A stretch of DNA of 64,000 bases from Rutidosis leptorrhynchoides (taxonomy: Eukaryota > Streptophyta > Magnoliopsida > Asterales > Asteraceae): the NCBI RefSeq assembly GCF_046630445.1, contig NC_092333.1:101406501-101470500 (forward strand), read 5' to 3'. Of the stretch, positions 33,737-46,146 are shown in pieces. The position numbers were made by a program, and so were the translations under genes. Positions within the stretch are counted from its first letter, which is position 1, and every line of letters starts with the position of its first letter. The notes below the pieces were generated by a model. It did not search any database, had not been told where the DNA came from, and was given only the letters and a program-made list of their open reading frames with translations.

Positions 33737-35087
33737 TGATCTACAACTTTCTGCCCTCCGGGTCCAACTTACGCGAGCGAAAAACTCGTTTCCCGACACT
33801 TTTAAACTAAACGGTTTTTACAACATGTTATAATAATTAAAACTAAGAGGTTTCCACAATAAAATCAAGTTTTACAACACCGGGCCCACAACGACCCAAA
33901 TTACGTTAGAGTAGCAATTTCGACCCAAATGAGTTTAAGTTCCAAACAAAACTACGAGCATGATGTTTGGGGATAAACTACCCAAATCCTAGACCGAATT
34001 CAAAATATAATCCAAGCAAGCATCAAAAGGGGAAATCATCTAATCCCGAGCATACCCTTGCCATGTCCGCCTCCGAACCTAAAAATGTAAACAACGAGAG
34101 GGTAAGCTAATGCTTAGTGAATGCAATACTTAGACGCATACATACATAATTCAATCACTTGCATGCACCTACACGAACAACACAATATCATTAGCAAACC
34201 GCAATAAACGTATAATCATACGTACAACAAGTCAACACCATTAGCATAGAGATCTCAACAATAATATGTGCCAACAACAAAATACGTACAATGCTAGTGA
34301 AACTTACACACCCCAACATACACAATGTCGACATTCGAATCGATGGTGGCTGATAGTGCTATAAATGAACATATATTTAGTATCAATATCCTTTCAATAT
34401 GTAAAGTATTTAGTTGTAATTGTTGTATTTAGTTGTAATCGTTTATATTAAATAAGTGCGAAGACAAAAGGCGAAAACGAAGATTTGAAGACGCAAACGT
34501 CCAAAAAGCTCAAATGTACAAGATACAATCCAAGTGGTTCCATTTATTGATGCGAAACGTCTAAAATTGACAAGAGTACAAGTTACGAAACGAAAAGCAC
34601 GAAGATTAAAGAATTAAAGAAAAAGTGCCACTAAAGCCTGAAAAGTGCCATTAAAGCCATAGTGCACTCAAAAGTGCCACTAAAAGTGAGTTAAAGACTT
34701 GCGCGGATTTTGGGAGTTAAGGAAAATAATTTTTTGTGCAAATTACAAGTTGCAGAACGCAAAGTACAAGATATTAAATTATACGAAAGGACGTTCGAAA
34801 ATCCGGAACCGGGACCTGAGCCAACTATCAACGCCCGACGCAACGGACCAAAAATTACAAGCCTACTATGCACAAGAATATAATGTAATATTTAAATAAT
34901 TATATAAATTATTTATATATTATATATTATATTAAATAACGTCGACAAGCTAGGAAACAAACCAAGGTAGGCTGGATCCAGCTGGCCATGCGATCGCATG
35001 GCCCTGCTGCCTTATTTCCATGCGATCGCATGGCATGAAAAAGTTGGCCAAGTGCTATAAATTCGCCAGTTTCAGTCGACTCTAAAT

Positions 35088-35090
<3 letters not shown>

Positions 35091-35158
<68 letters not shown>
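35091..35158. repeat. (TA)34 microsatellite in the Tat-type LTR
   Basis: An uninterrupted 68-bp TA run. Confidence 0.95.
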
Positions 35159-35164
<6 letters not shown>

Positions 35165-36326
35165 TTTTATATTAGTTAGTTTGGGTTATGTAATGGTTAT
35201 TTTATAGGTTTTGAAGTCGAAGTTCTGTCCGTGTAACACTACGCGATAAATAATCAATGTAAGCTATGTTCTCCTTTTTAAATTAATGTCTCGTACTTAA
35301 GTTATTATTATGCTTATTTGAGCCGAAGTAATCGTGATGTTGGGCTAAATATTAAGATGGGGTAATTGGGCTTTGGACCATAATTGGGGTTTGGACAAAA
35401 GAACGACACTTGTGGAAATTAGACTATGGGCTATTAATGGGCTTTATATTAAATTAACGATACCTCGTTAATTTAATATAAAGGTTACAATTTGACGTAT
35501 CTATATATAACCACATACGCTTAATCGGATACGATGGGCGGGATATTTATAAATACAAATTATTGTTCATTTGACCGGACACGGGGATGGATTAATAGTC
35601 AATGGACTCATTAAAACAGGGGTGGATTACATTCAAGGGTAATTGGTGTAATTGTTAACAAAGTATTAAAACCTTGATTTACACACAGTCGATAACCTGG
35701 TGTATTCATTAAACAAAGTATTAAGACCTTGTTACAGTTCGAATCCCCAATTAGTTGGAATATTTGACTTCGGGTATAAGGTTAAATTTGCCGAGCATTT
35801 TATAATTATGACCGATGAACTATTATGGACAAAAACCAGATAGGTTTCAAATACATCCAGGACAAAGGACAATTAACCCAGGGTAATAAATTATAATCAA
35901 AACGTCAAACATCATGGTTACAGAAGTTTAAATAAGCATAATTATTATATTGTTATTTATTTTACGCACTTAAATTATCGTCATTTATATTTTGCATTAG
36001 GTTTTAATTGTGACTTAAAATATAAAATCGACAAACTGGTCATTAAACGGTAAACCCCCTTTTATATATTATTATATATAATTATATATATTTTATACAA
36101 ATATAGTCATTTAAAATATAGTGTGAAATAAGCCATCTTCCTGTGGAACGAACCGGACTTACTAAAAACTATACTACTCTACGATTAGGTACACTGTCTA
36201 TAGTGTTGTAGCAAGGTTTAGGTATTTCCCATCTGTAAATAAATAATTAAAACTTGTGTAATTTGTATCATATTTCGTAATAAAAATAATAGTATTTCGT
36301 ATACACCGCTATGCACATCAAGTTTT

Positions 36327-36344
36327 TGGCGCCGTTGCCGGGGA
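36327..36344 (+). other. Primer-binding site for tRNA-Asp
   Basis: TGGCGCCGTTGCCGGGGA is complementary to the 3' end of plant tRNA-Asp including CCA, the usual primer of Tat/Athila-type elements. It lies six bases after the LTR. Confidence 0.9.
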
Positions 36345-37518
36345 ATCGGCGAAACGCTATATTTTTAATATATATTTGTATAAATATATTTATATATCAT
36401 TTTTAGAAAAAAAAATATAAAAAAAAACCTGGAACCCAGACCCATGCGATCGCATGAGCCGGGTGTTGTAAAACCATGCGGTCGCATGGCTGACCTGACA
36501 GGGCCAACCTAGGACATCAATTACACGTTAGGGTTTATAATTAAATTATTATTATTAATTAGGTTTTAATTTAATAATATTTAGTTTTAGTTTTAATTAA
36601 ATTTGTATTTTAAGTTTTAATTAGTTTTATTAATTTAAAAATTAATACTATTAATAAATAATAATATAAAAATAATATTTTTATAAAAAATTGTACTTTT
36701 ATCATTTTTAGTTTCATTTTATAAATTGTATATTTATATCGCTTAATTCGTAATTTTTATATTTATCGTTCGTAATTAGTTTTAAGACTAGTATTTTGCC
36801 GTAGTTACTTTATTTTTAGCTTTTAAGACTTTGCCGTAAAATCCCTTAAGTGCCTTTTCTTTAGACTAAGATTTAGGTGCTTTATAATTTTGCGACGCCA
36901 TTTTAAAATTTCAATACTTTTTAAGTTATTGCCGTTTGGGATATAGAATTCCTTTTAAGCTTTAATACCTTTAGACATAACTTTTAATATTTAGTTTTTA
37001 GAATACTAAGTTTCGACGCTTTATTTTCTTATTTTTATTTTTCAACTGTTTGTTTTTCGACATTTATTTTTCGACCTTTTATTTTTCGACGTTTTTCGAC
37101 GCGCTCTTTTTCTTTCTTATTTCTCGACGCTCTAGTTTTTAGGACATAGAAGTTTCTATTTCTTCTCTAAAATTTCAAAATTTCAAAATTATTTTAAGCA
37201 GTTAAATTGATAGACATCCAAATTTTCTGGTTCGTAGTAATAGTTGGATTTGTTAGTGGCGAGTTGTGGGCTTCCAATTTAAAGGGACCTGGCTACCTGC
37301 TGCATCTATTGGCTATTCGAAACGTGGGCAAAAGCAGAAAAGTCTATTAATTTGATAACTTATATAATTTTTAGTTTTATAACTAATAAGATAATTAGTA
37401 AATGCACCACATTGTAGCTAAAATTTGGTAATAAGCGCATTATGGAAAATCTCGAGAATATTTTGGAAACTCTTTATGACATCCGAAATCAATTTCGTAT
37501 ACACCGCTACGCACATCA

Positions 37519-38215
37519 GTGGCCGACGAAGAGCGGTAGGTCAAATACGTTAACCACTCACCACCCATCGCAACACGTACGTGGCCGACGAAGAGCGGTA
37601 GGTCAAATACGTTAACCACTCACCACTACGCACCATGGGGCCGACGAAAAATGCAACCGAAACGTTAACACTTACCTCAATCACAAGGACGGCCGACGAA
37701 AAGTGTAACCGGTTACCATCCTACGATAAGTGGACAACAAAGAGAGAATCCCTAAACGGATAACACCCACCACTTACCCCAACACACATGTGTGGACGAC
37801 GAAGAGCGATAAGTCAAACATTAATCACTCGCCACATAACCAAACAAACATATGTGACCGACGAAGAGTGATAGGTCTAGCATTAATCACTCGTCACATA
37901 ACCAAACGCATACATGTAGCCGACGAAGAGTGATAGGTCAATCATTAATCACTCGCTACATAACCAAACACACATATGTGACCAATGAAGAGCGATAGGT
38001 TAAACATTAATCACTCGTCACATGCCTCACCTCCAATCGTGGTCGACAAAGAGTTATTCCTTCCGAATATTACTCACCACATATCGCAACCAAATATAGC
38101 CAAAGAAGAGCTATCCATACGGATATCACTCACTATATTTTCCAACCCAATTTTGGTCCCTGAAAAGTGAATCCTAACGGATGTCACTTACCACGCCGCA
38201 CACAAGCAACCAAAT
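37519..38215. repeat. Minisatellite, about 60 bp x 12, inside LTR B
   Basis: Diverged units share the core CCGACGAAGAG(C/T)GATAGGTC, then ATTAATCACTC and CACATAACCAAACA. Cores lie at roughly 37523, 37584, 37643, 37693, 37735, 37797, 37859, 37920, 37982, 38043, 38100 and 38160. The Tat-type element inserted exactly at the start of the first unit (TSD GTGGC). Confidence 0.85.
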
Positions 38216-38808
38216 TATATACATAAGCGTATAAATATTCCACTCACCTCGATTACTTGAAAAGCAATCCCGCTTGAGCTCCTTGTCGTCCAAATGTAAA
38301 TCACCTAAGTAATTCACAACAAATAAGCTAAACACTCTAGCTTATACCCAAAACACCAATAAGTGCAATATTGACCCATTTGCACTTACTTCCACTTTGA
38401 CTAAGTCAAATCTTACCCAAAACCCCTCCCCCCCCATAATCACAATCGACTAGTAATTATGTTCCAACAACTCATTTAACTCGAGGTTTCATCATCAAAA
38501 CATATTACTTGCAACATTTGACACAAAACTCATTTTGACCTAATCTCAAAGTCAAAACACCCATTTTGCAAGCTTACACCACTAATCACTTATAATCTAA
38601 GTTAACTAGTGATTTCACACCCAAACATGATTATCAACTAATCAATTTCATCATCCAACCCAAAACCCACCAACAATGGTCATCAACACCATTTACTCGC
38701 TTAAACACCCATTTATCAACTAGTGGGTCTTATTCAAGAACACACAATCAAAACCCTAACTTGGAACTCAAATCTAACAAATGAAATTCGGAGTTAGAAC
38801 TTACCAAT

Positions 38809-41672
38809 TGTGACGCCCCGTACAAAAACATCATGTACGGTTCATCAACAACACGATCATTACAAGGTCAAACACTATATTCTGTTTGAAAATCAGTTTT
38901 GCATTCATAAAAGATAGCATTTACAAAAGATAACGTGACACAAAGGTCGTTACAAAGTCATTATTTGAAAATAACATAAGTTACAAATGCAAGATAAAAG
39001 TTCCATGATTGAGATATCTCTAAGTAATGCAACGGAAATCTAACACAGCAGGTCCATAACAACAAGTCTATAACACCAAGACAGCAAGTCTAACAGCGGA
39101 AGCAACATCATCTAAGCACCTGAGAAATACACGCTTAAAAGTCAACACGAATGTTGGTGAGCAACAGTTTGTAATCAGTAAAGTAATGTAGACCACGTGA
39201 TTTCAGTGCTTCAACCAGCAGTTTAAATCAGTATGAAAAGTATATGCTTGTCCGTGGGCACCCGGTAACTAACTTAACGTAATAGTAATACCCCCTAAAA
39301 GTACACTTGGCGAGTGCGTATGTCCTCGAAGTATCAAACACCCGTTAAATGCTAGCGCGACTAGCCCGAGTGGGGATGTCAAACCCTATGGATCCATATC
39401 TAATATTCGCGTTTACCGGTTCAAAACCAATGATTAAACGTTACCGTGCTAAGGGGAAAGTTTATGCCGTTATATAACCCACACATATGTAAAGTTTAAG
39501 TTCTCGTGTAAAGTAAGTAAAACATAAAAAGCGCATGTATTCTCAGTCCCAAAAATAGTTAAGTAGAAAAAGGGAAGCTATAACTCACAGTGAAAAAGCA
39601 GTAAAAGTCGATATGAAACGTATGCAGGTAGTAAGTCGGTCCGAAAAGTCGTCAACCTAAGTCAAAGATCACTAGGTCAGTATGTTGTCCCAAAAGGTTA
39701 AAAGTGAATAAATTAAGTTTAAGTGTCATCATCGACATCATCATTATCATCATCATTCATCAATACTAAGGTAAGTTTAACAAGAATAGAGATCGAAACA
39801 AAAGGCTGACTTCGGACAGCTGTTACGACCCCTATACAAATCGAAAAGACGCGTAGTCAGTGGATATGGTTCTGTATGTGAGTCCTCTAACCTCTGACCA
39901 ATTTTCATAACCTCACTCATCTTCGTTTGACCGTGGCGACAGTTTAAGTGCGAGTAGGTCAGAAATTTCAGCACAACGTTACAAGGGCGTAGTGACTTTC
40001 GGAAGGCCATAAATCCTAAACCGTATATCGGATTAAGTCGAGGCCTAAATGGAAAGTCATCTACTCGAAATGAAATATATGAAAATTAATTTTCCAGAAG
40101 CTCAGGATTCTGATCAGACCCCGAAGAACAGAAAACAAGTGCTCCGGTGAGGTTCTTGTTGCTTGATGCTCATCACGGTTCTCATCCTTGATGCTTGTAA
40201 GCTTTAAGTGTGCAAATATTTGATGTTTTAGCATCACTTTGATCAAGATTCAACCATAAACACACAACTAAGAGTAAAATCTATCATTCTACAAGTTTTG
40301 AACATCAAGATTGCCTCTTTATTGCATGAATCCAATAAAGCTTCAACCTTTGTCCATTTTACACAAGTTCATGCATCTATATCATCTGTGATGATGAAGA
40401 TTTGATCTTTATCATCACAACAAACACAAAAAGGTTCCAAGTAAGTGAGATCTACAATAATAACTTAGATCTCAAGTATTAAGAAAACCCTAAGCTAGAA
40501 ATCTTGGATCTTTACAAGATTAATGAGACCATAAGTTAGAAAGCTAAGATCTTTAATAAAATAATGAAAGTAATGAGATCATAAGCTAAAAAGCAAAGAT
40601 CTTTAACATAATAATGAAACCCTAAGCTAAAAAGCTTGGATTTTTAGTGTTTTTGAAGATCTTGAAGCATAAAGCTTGGATCTTTAAGATACATGAAGAT
40701 TACAAACACATGTTTGAATCTTTATAACAAAATAACAAGATTAAAGCTAAAAAGATTTAGATCTACAAAATAAGTGAAGATTCAAAGTTAAAAAGCTTGA
40801 ATCTTCCATGATCTTGAAGGATTCAAACCCAAGTTTGAATCTTTAAGATATAACAAGATCAAAAGCTAAAAGCTAGACCCTTTGATGATGATGATGAATT
40901 CGTGGATGAGAAGGGAAGAAAAAGAAGAAAAATCAAATACTTACACTTTTTAGAGTGAGAAAGACTAGAGAGAGAAATAGAGAGTAAGTGTGTGTAAATT
41001 GCAAATGAGATCAAGTGTGAAATGAGTGAAATAAGGCTTGTATTTATAGGTGGTGAGGAGGTGGCAAGGTAATGGTGGCCGTGCGTTTCCAAGGGGACAA
41101 GGGGGATACCTTTTTCACTTTTTGGTTGGTGGTTGTCTAAAGTTGGTGCTTATGTTGGGATCCCATGCAACAATTGTGATTATGGTTCCCTCTAATAAAT
41201 GGGCATTTATCTTACATATTATTGGGTCACTAGTTATTAATAATTGGGCTAATTAAATAGTCCATTAGTTAGAGTAGGGTGGGCTAAAGTCCAAAAAGGT
41301 AGAAAGTCCAGCAAGACTAACTAGAGTGTTCTAGTAAATTACTAAGCGTAATTAAGCATTCAAAAACCCAAGTAATTGTTATTATAAAATAACAATTAGT
41401 GTTTCGCAGTCATAATATTCCGATTATGACCAAAGTTAAACGTGTATCGAAATACATAGCTCGTTTCAAACGTCAAGTGACACCAACGGTCGTAAAAGCT
41501 TTCGGGGATCAAGTTAAGTGATTACACACTTAATAGCATGTTGTAAGGTATTAATAAAAGTAATTAATCATTAAATAAGATCCCAGAGCATAAACTAGCT
41601 CAGTACGCACATATACGCAGTTTCGTGAAAGCACAAAGCACAAAAGCAAGTTGAAAAAGTCGAGTCGTTACA
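38809..41672 (-). mobile_element. 3' LTR of a minus-strand gypsy element (LTR family C)
   Basis: This is 2,864 bp. On the minus strand it starts TGTAACGACTCGAC (41672) and ends GTACGGGGCGTCACA (38809). It is the same family as the solo LTR at 2486-5429, in opposite orientation. It is followed at 41691 by the post-pol palindrome, so this is a 3' LTR with its internal region at higher coordinates. Confidence 0.8.
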
Positions 41673-43646
41673 TTACCCACCTGTTAAAGAAAATTTCGTC
41701 CCGAAATTTTGAGGAGTGACTAACAATGGTAATGTTTTTGAATAAGAAGGAGCGTATCAAAGTTCCGAGAGTCTCGTGGGCTCAGAAGTGAGTTATTTAC
41801 CTTGAAAGGTACTTGGGTGTACAAAAGTAAGAATATGTGTATGCCATTAATTAAGTCTCTTGTCCTAAGAGATCAACAAATTTATTTCGTTTCTTGCTAA
41901 CACGAACATGTCATCCGAAATATATACCCACAAAAGGAAAGATGATGTTTTTAGCCCTACAGGCATCTTCAGTAAGCTGGATGCATGGAATACATCATGA
42001 ATGTTACTAAACTTATCTAAAACATTGAGCGCTTATGTTGCAATACAAAGCTGACAGTTAGAATGGAAAACATGGTGATCACAACTATGCGATTTGATGT
42101 CTGGATAGTGTTAGCCACGGATTTTACTAATCCCTTAATTTCGAAAGGAGACCATAGGTATAAAGAACCCGATATTTAAGAAACGTTTATTCGATTTAAT
42201 GAATTGAAATTTTAGCCGAAAGTAACAAATCAGACTTACATGCAATGCCAGCCATAATTATTTATAGTGTCTTCAGGGCGGTCTGAACGAACAATGAAAG
42301 ATATCATCCAGTTTTCCATGATGCTTGTGATCTAATCCTTGAATGGAATGAAAGCACAGTTCCCTAATGTAACTTTATCCTTTCAGTTACATGTTGAAGT
42401 TAGGGTTAACATTAACTAGAACAACATATAGTTGTAACCAACGAAGGAAGGAATGTGTAGAGTAACCACATCTGTGTTATAGACATTTTAAGCAGTCCAT
42501 TCCAAGAGGATAACAAGATTCATAGATTCTTAAAGTATTTTATACTACATTTCCGAAAGAAAATCGCACGAAAGGTGTGATCTTTGAACGAGAGTGAACT
42601 CTTCGAGCTGTTCGTTCTGAATATATCCTTATACTTAAGGGGATGCGTGGATGAGAAGATACGTGAACTTTTGGTTCTAAAGAATGGTTTACTTCAAGTG
42701 AAAAGAATCTCAAAAACGATTCCTTGTACTTCAACCTACTGATTCATAGAGATGATGTTTACGAGGGTGTTGCGATTAGTTGTGAAACATTGAGAGTAGA
42801 AACCCGCCTAGTGACTTTCCTACGATAGAGTGACCACTGAGTGTACCCCAGAAAACTGATTTATCGGCCCGCGTTTTTGCCATGTCTAACCTTAAAAGGA
42901 ACATTTCATGAGCGCAAAGACTTCTTAACAAATTTTGTAAAATTGCCATCCAAGGTGGCTCAAGAGGTTTTAACAAAGATTTTAATGGTAAGCTTCATCC
43001 CTAACGGTAGGCGAGAAGAAGTGTGATCCATACATGGTATAGTCTAATACGAAAACCTTTAATAAAACCAACCAAGGAAGTTTTGAAAAACCTTTAAACG
43101 TTTGATGTGACAACATAAACGGAACGAAGTTCCTAGTAGATTTAGAAGTATGTACAACGTATACCATTTTTGCACAAAACTATTTGACTTAAGTTAAATA
43201 ACTCGATAAAGGAGAGATTTTTAAATAATTTGAAGGTATAACTTAGTATGTACTAACCAAAATAAGTAAGGGTAAATTTATATGTATATGATTTTATAAA
43301 TTGTATAAGTGACAGAAAAGTTTTTAGTACTTTCATTTGTCCATAAATCTCGTGAGGACCGCACAAATAAACAACGTGTAAAAATCAATGTATAAAAATT
43401 TTGATAAACATAATTTTTCGCATTTCAGAAGTTACCAGTTGAAAAAGATTGAGTGAAAAATCTTTGGATCATCGGGTTACATGTTACTAGGAAATGAAAA
43501 CTTATGAATTAAATGTAGTTTTGATAATTATCAGGACACAAGTCCTTGGGCCAAAAATGTTCAAGCGCGAAGCCGTTGCTAAAAAATGAGGTATGAAGGA
43601 TAGAGCATGAGGATGAGAGGTTAATCACTTCTTGATTTTGCAAAAT
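41673..43646 (-). pseudogene. Decayed internal region of the minus-strand gypsy element
   Basis: AAATTTCGTCCCGAAATTTT at 41691-41710 is the reverse of the motif that follows pol in the two complete elements, placing the end of a pol gene just beyond. I could not recognise pol motifs in any frame: the sequence is either heavily mutated or a non-coding part. Short frames here (for example around 42540-43160) look accidental. Confidence 0.45.
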
Positions 43647-45471
43647 TGATATTGCTCAAATTAGACATATCTTTAGTCGCAATATCAAGTTCTATCGTTG
43701 TTTATTTCGTGTGTAAACATAGTATTTTCGTTTGTATTCCATTTTATTGTAAAATAGTTAGAATCATTGTGTAATTGAAGAAATATGGAAGATTTTGGAT
43801 GATACTACTCAGAGATCGAAAAAAAGTCAAAAAGTCGATGAATAGTAGAGTGCGCCAAGGAGTGCGCCACGGGTGTGCGCTCAGCTCACTCGTCCAAATT
43901 TTGATCAGAGAATTCTGGGATCGAAAACAAGTCAAAAAGCATGAATGGTAGAGTGCGCCAAGGAGTGCGCTCAGCGCACTTTCTCCGCGCACTCTGACGT
44001 GTAAAGCAGATCTGAACGTGCAACTCGAGCTGTAAAGTGAAATTGTGGTAGGTGAACAGTGCGCGCCGTGCACGTGCTTTTGTGCGCTCGGCTTACCCTA
44101 CTTTCCAGCTACTGTTCAGCCTTTTAAACCCCTTTCCAGCTTCATTTTTGAGACACCACTACGTAGTCATTTTCAGAGGCAGAGGTTACGATTCAAGGTG
44201 ATCCTTGGAGTAATCCAGGATCACCTAATCCATCATTTCAATCCGGAATCAAGAATCATCAGGATCATCATCCAAGATTGCTTCAAGAGGTCGATTCTTG
44301 TTAGTTCAATGAATTCTATCTTTGTTTGCAGTTTGTTATTGTCTTTAAATATGATTGTTAGCTAGTTCTTTTTATGCTTGTCTAGATTAATAATCGAGAT
44401 GTTGATTGTTTACCTTTATTGATTGATTGTTCTTATGCATGATAGTTTGATGTTTGAATACAAGAACCATTCTTGTTAAGTTTAATCTTTCCGATTCAAT
44501 TAATTAGTATACTTGTTCAACTAAGAAACACCATCTTGTTGATTTGGTATATTGATTTGCACCTAGTGACAAGTGTTTGCCCGTCTTTTACCAAAAGGGG
44601 TAAGTTGCGTTCAAACGATTAATCTATATAGGAATGTAAGAACGACTCTTGTAGATACTTTCGGATAGCTTAATTGATATGTGTAGTTGTCTAGTAGAAC
44701 GATCAATTCCCTAGAATCTGTTATACATATTTTCATTACTTAATTCCATATAACTAATAGGTGTTAGTAATTTGCCTTATCTAGTGACATTTATAAGGAT
44801 CCTATTGCTACATTAAATTTATTACTTGGGTTGGGTAAATTGGGCATTTAACCGGACCAAGGGAATGAACTAAGCTAAACCATTAGGTGACATAGGAGTG
44901 GATCATGATCAACACATCATTGGCATGATCATCATTCAAGTCTTTAGGCTAGTTGAATTAATTGATTACAAATAGGTGGTCTTAGATGACAAGAACATCA
45001 CTTGCGTCGTGTAATCCCGTTTGAGTGTTTGCACAAGACTACTCTTGGTAAACCAATTAATTAGTTCTCGTGCATAACTAATCAATCCGATCTTAATCCT
45101 AAATAACAATCAACATTAAGGGTAAAAAGTCTAAATGAGCATATTTCTTTAATTTGATATCAAAACTATCTTTTTGTTTTCATAAACTTAAAAGACCAAA
45201 AATATTGTCCTTTAAACTTATTCCTTTATTGATTTGTCCATCGTTAAACGGCAACCCAATATCTTGTATTTGTTTGATTTCATTTTATCTAGTTAAAACT
45301 CAATTTAGTTTATGCAATATTAACTTGCACATATAACTGTCCTTGGAACGATACACGGATTTTACCATTATCTATACTACTACACGATCGGGTACACTGC
45401 CCGTTAGTGTGTGTAATCTTTAAAACCGGTATTTTCCATACAACAATTCATATTCCACGTTTCGCACATCA
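43647..45471 (+). mobile_element. 5' LTR of a tRNA-Asp-primed element (family D)
   Basis: This is 1,825 bp, TGATATTGCTC...TTTCGCACATCA. Start and end resemble the Tat-type LTR at 34351 (TGATAGTGCT...CACATCA). The rest of this element is at 45472-46146 and 63160-64000, separated by element 2. Its 3' LTR is not in the window. Confidence 0.7.
43847..44095. repeat. GTGCGC/GCGCAC palindrome cluster and about 110-bp duplication in LTR D
   Basis: There are repeated AGTGCGCC motifs and AGTGCGCTCAGCGCACT at 43964-43980. The segment starting GATCGAAAA...GTCAAAAAG (43815) recurs near 43920. GCGCGCCGTGCACGTGC follows near 44062. Confidence 0.75.
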
Positions 45472-45477
45472 AGTTTT

Positions 45478-45495
45478 TGGCGCCGCTGTCGGGGA
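45478..45495 (+). other. Primer-binding site, tRNA-Asp type, two mismatches
   Basis: TGGCGCCGCTGTCGGGGA differs at two positions from the intact tRNA-Asp PBS at 36327. It has the same spacing from its LTR. Confidence 0.75.
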
Positions 45496-45643
45496 CAGTT
45501 GTGTCAAGATAAGAATTGTTAACTAAGTTGTGATTATTATTTTTGAGATTTTATCATTTTTTTGTAGAGTTTTTATTATTTTTTTTATCACTGTTTAGTG
45601 TCGGTGCTTTTATTCTTTTCTAGTTTTTGTCAGTTGCAGGGAA

Positions 45644-46006
45644 ATGGTTGACCACAGGAATATGACAATGGGTGAGAGAATGAGAGTAGAACGAAGGAAA
45701 CTAATCGAATTATATTTATCTCCTAGTGTTACCAACGAGGGGTACCAAGAGAAAGAAGAAGATGAAGTTGTGGTTAACACTAAAAACATGTCTATGAAAG
45801 AGAGGATGATAGTCGAAGGTTTCTGCCCGTATTTTTATGGGTCTTGGCAATGTTGTATGAATCCGGACGTAAAACATTCGAGTCCCCTACCCACTATGCA
45901 ACTCTCTACCGATCATTATTCACCATTGATTCTGTTTCCGGAACATTCAAATGTGACAGAGTCCAGTCTAGCTCCACAACTTATAACTTTACAATTTATT
46001 TTGTAA
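45644..46006 (+). CDS. Unrecognised leader/gag-like ORF of the family D element
   Basis: This 120-residue frame starts 149 nt after the PBS. It has an internal near-repeat (NMTMGERMRVER and NMSMKERMIVEG) and no recognised domain. The position suggests an element-encoded protein, perhaps the remains of gag. The C-terminal part may be out of its original frame, since the Pro-rich end has no clear character. Confidence 0.4.
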   Translation: MVDHRNMTMGERMRVERRKLIELYLSPSVTNEGYQEKEEDEVVVNTKNMSMKERMIVEGFCPYFYGSWQCCMNPDVKHSSPLPTMQLSTDHYSPLILFPEHSNVTESSLAPQLITLQFIL

Positions 46007-46146
46007 GACGAACTGGTTGTTGAAAAATGTACTCGTTTAGATCCACTTTCTGAGCTTTTGCAGGATTTCCCCGAGTTACATTCTTACTCTTCTACTTGTA
46101 AAGATGAGATTGTGGTAAAGGAGGAAGACGGTTTGCTACTCGTTCT

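Larger units (their letters stand above)
34984..36489. repeat. CCATGCGATCGCATGG palindromes
   Basis: Four copies are seen: GGCCATGCGATCGCATGGCC (34984-35003), CCATGCGATCGCATGG (35018-35033), CATGCGATCGCATG (36443-36456) and the variant CCATGCGGTCGCATGG (36474-36489). Two are in the LTR and two in the leader just after the PBS. Confidence 0.9.
34351..37518 (+). mobile_element. Deletion derivative of a Tat/Athila-type Ty3/gypsy element
   Basis: It is flanked by the perfect TSD GTGGC (34346-34350 and 37519-37523). It has a full 1,970-bp 5' LTR (34351-36320, TGATAGTGCT...GCACATCA), a tRNA-Asp PBS and a leader. The first codons of a gag frame follow, starting at ATG 37442 (MENLENILETLYDIRNQ). Then, at about 37492, comes only the last ~27 bp of the 3' LTR (ATTTCGTATACACCGCTACG...CATCA). 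All of pol and nearly all of the 3' LTR are deleted while both target duplications survive. Confidence 0.85.
33590..38808 (-). mobile_element. Minus-strand LTR fragment (family B), interrupted by a Tat-type element
   Basis: Its 3' end on the minus strand is GATGTCGGGTCGTTACA at 33590. Reading leftwards from 38808, the organisation parallels LTR A, including a leader-like GGTAAG and CCCCAAACATCATGCTCG. Parts are 33590-34350 and 37519-38808. The 5' end is missing, apparently lost beyond the LTR that begins at 38809. Family assignment is by layout and termini, not by full alignment. Confidence 0.5.

Noticed and set aside
37519-38215. Regularly spaced repeats resembling a CRISPR array
   Set aside because: The whole unit, including the linkers, is repeated and diverged. 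It is a minisatellite in a plant LTR, with no cas genes and no unique spacers.
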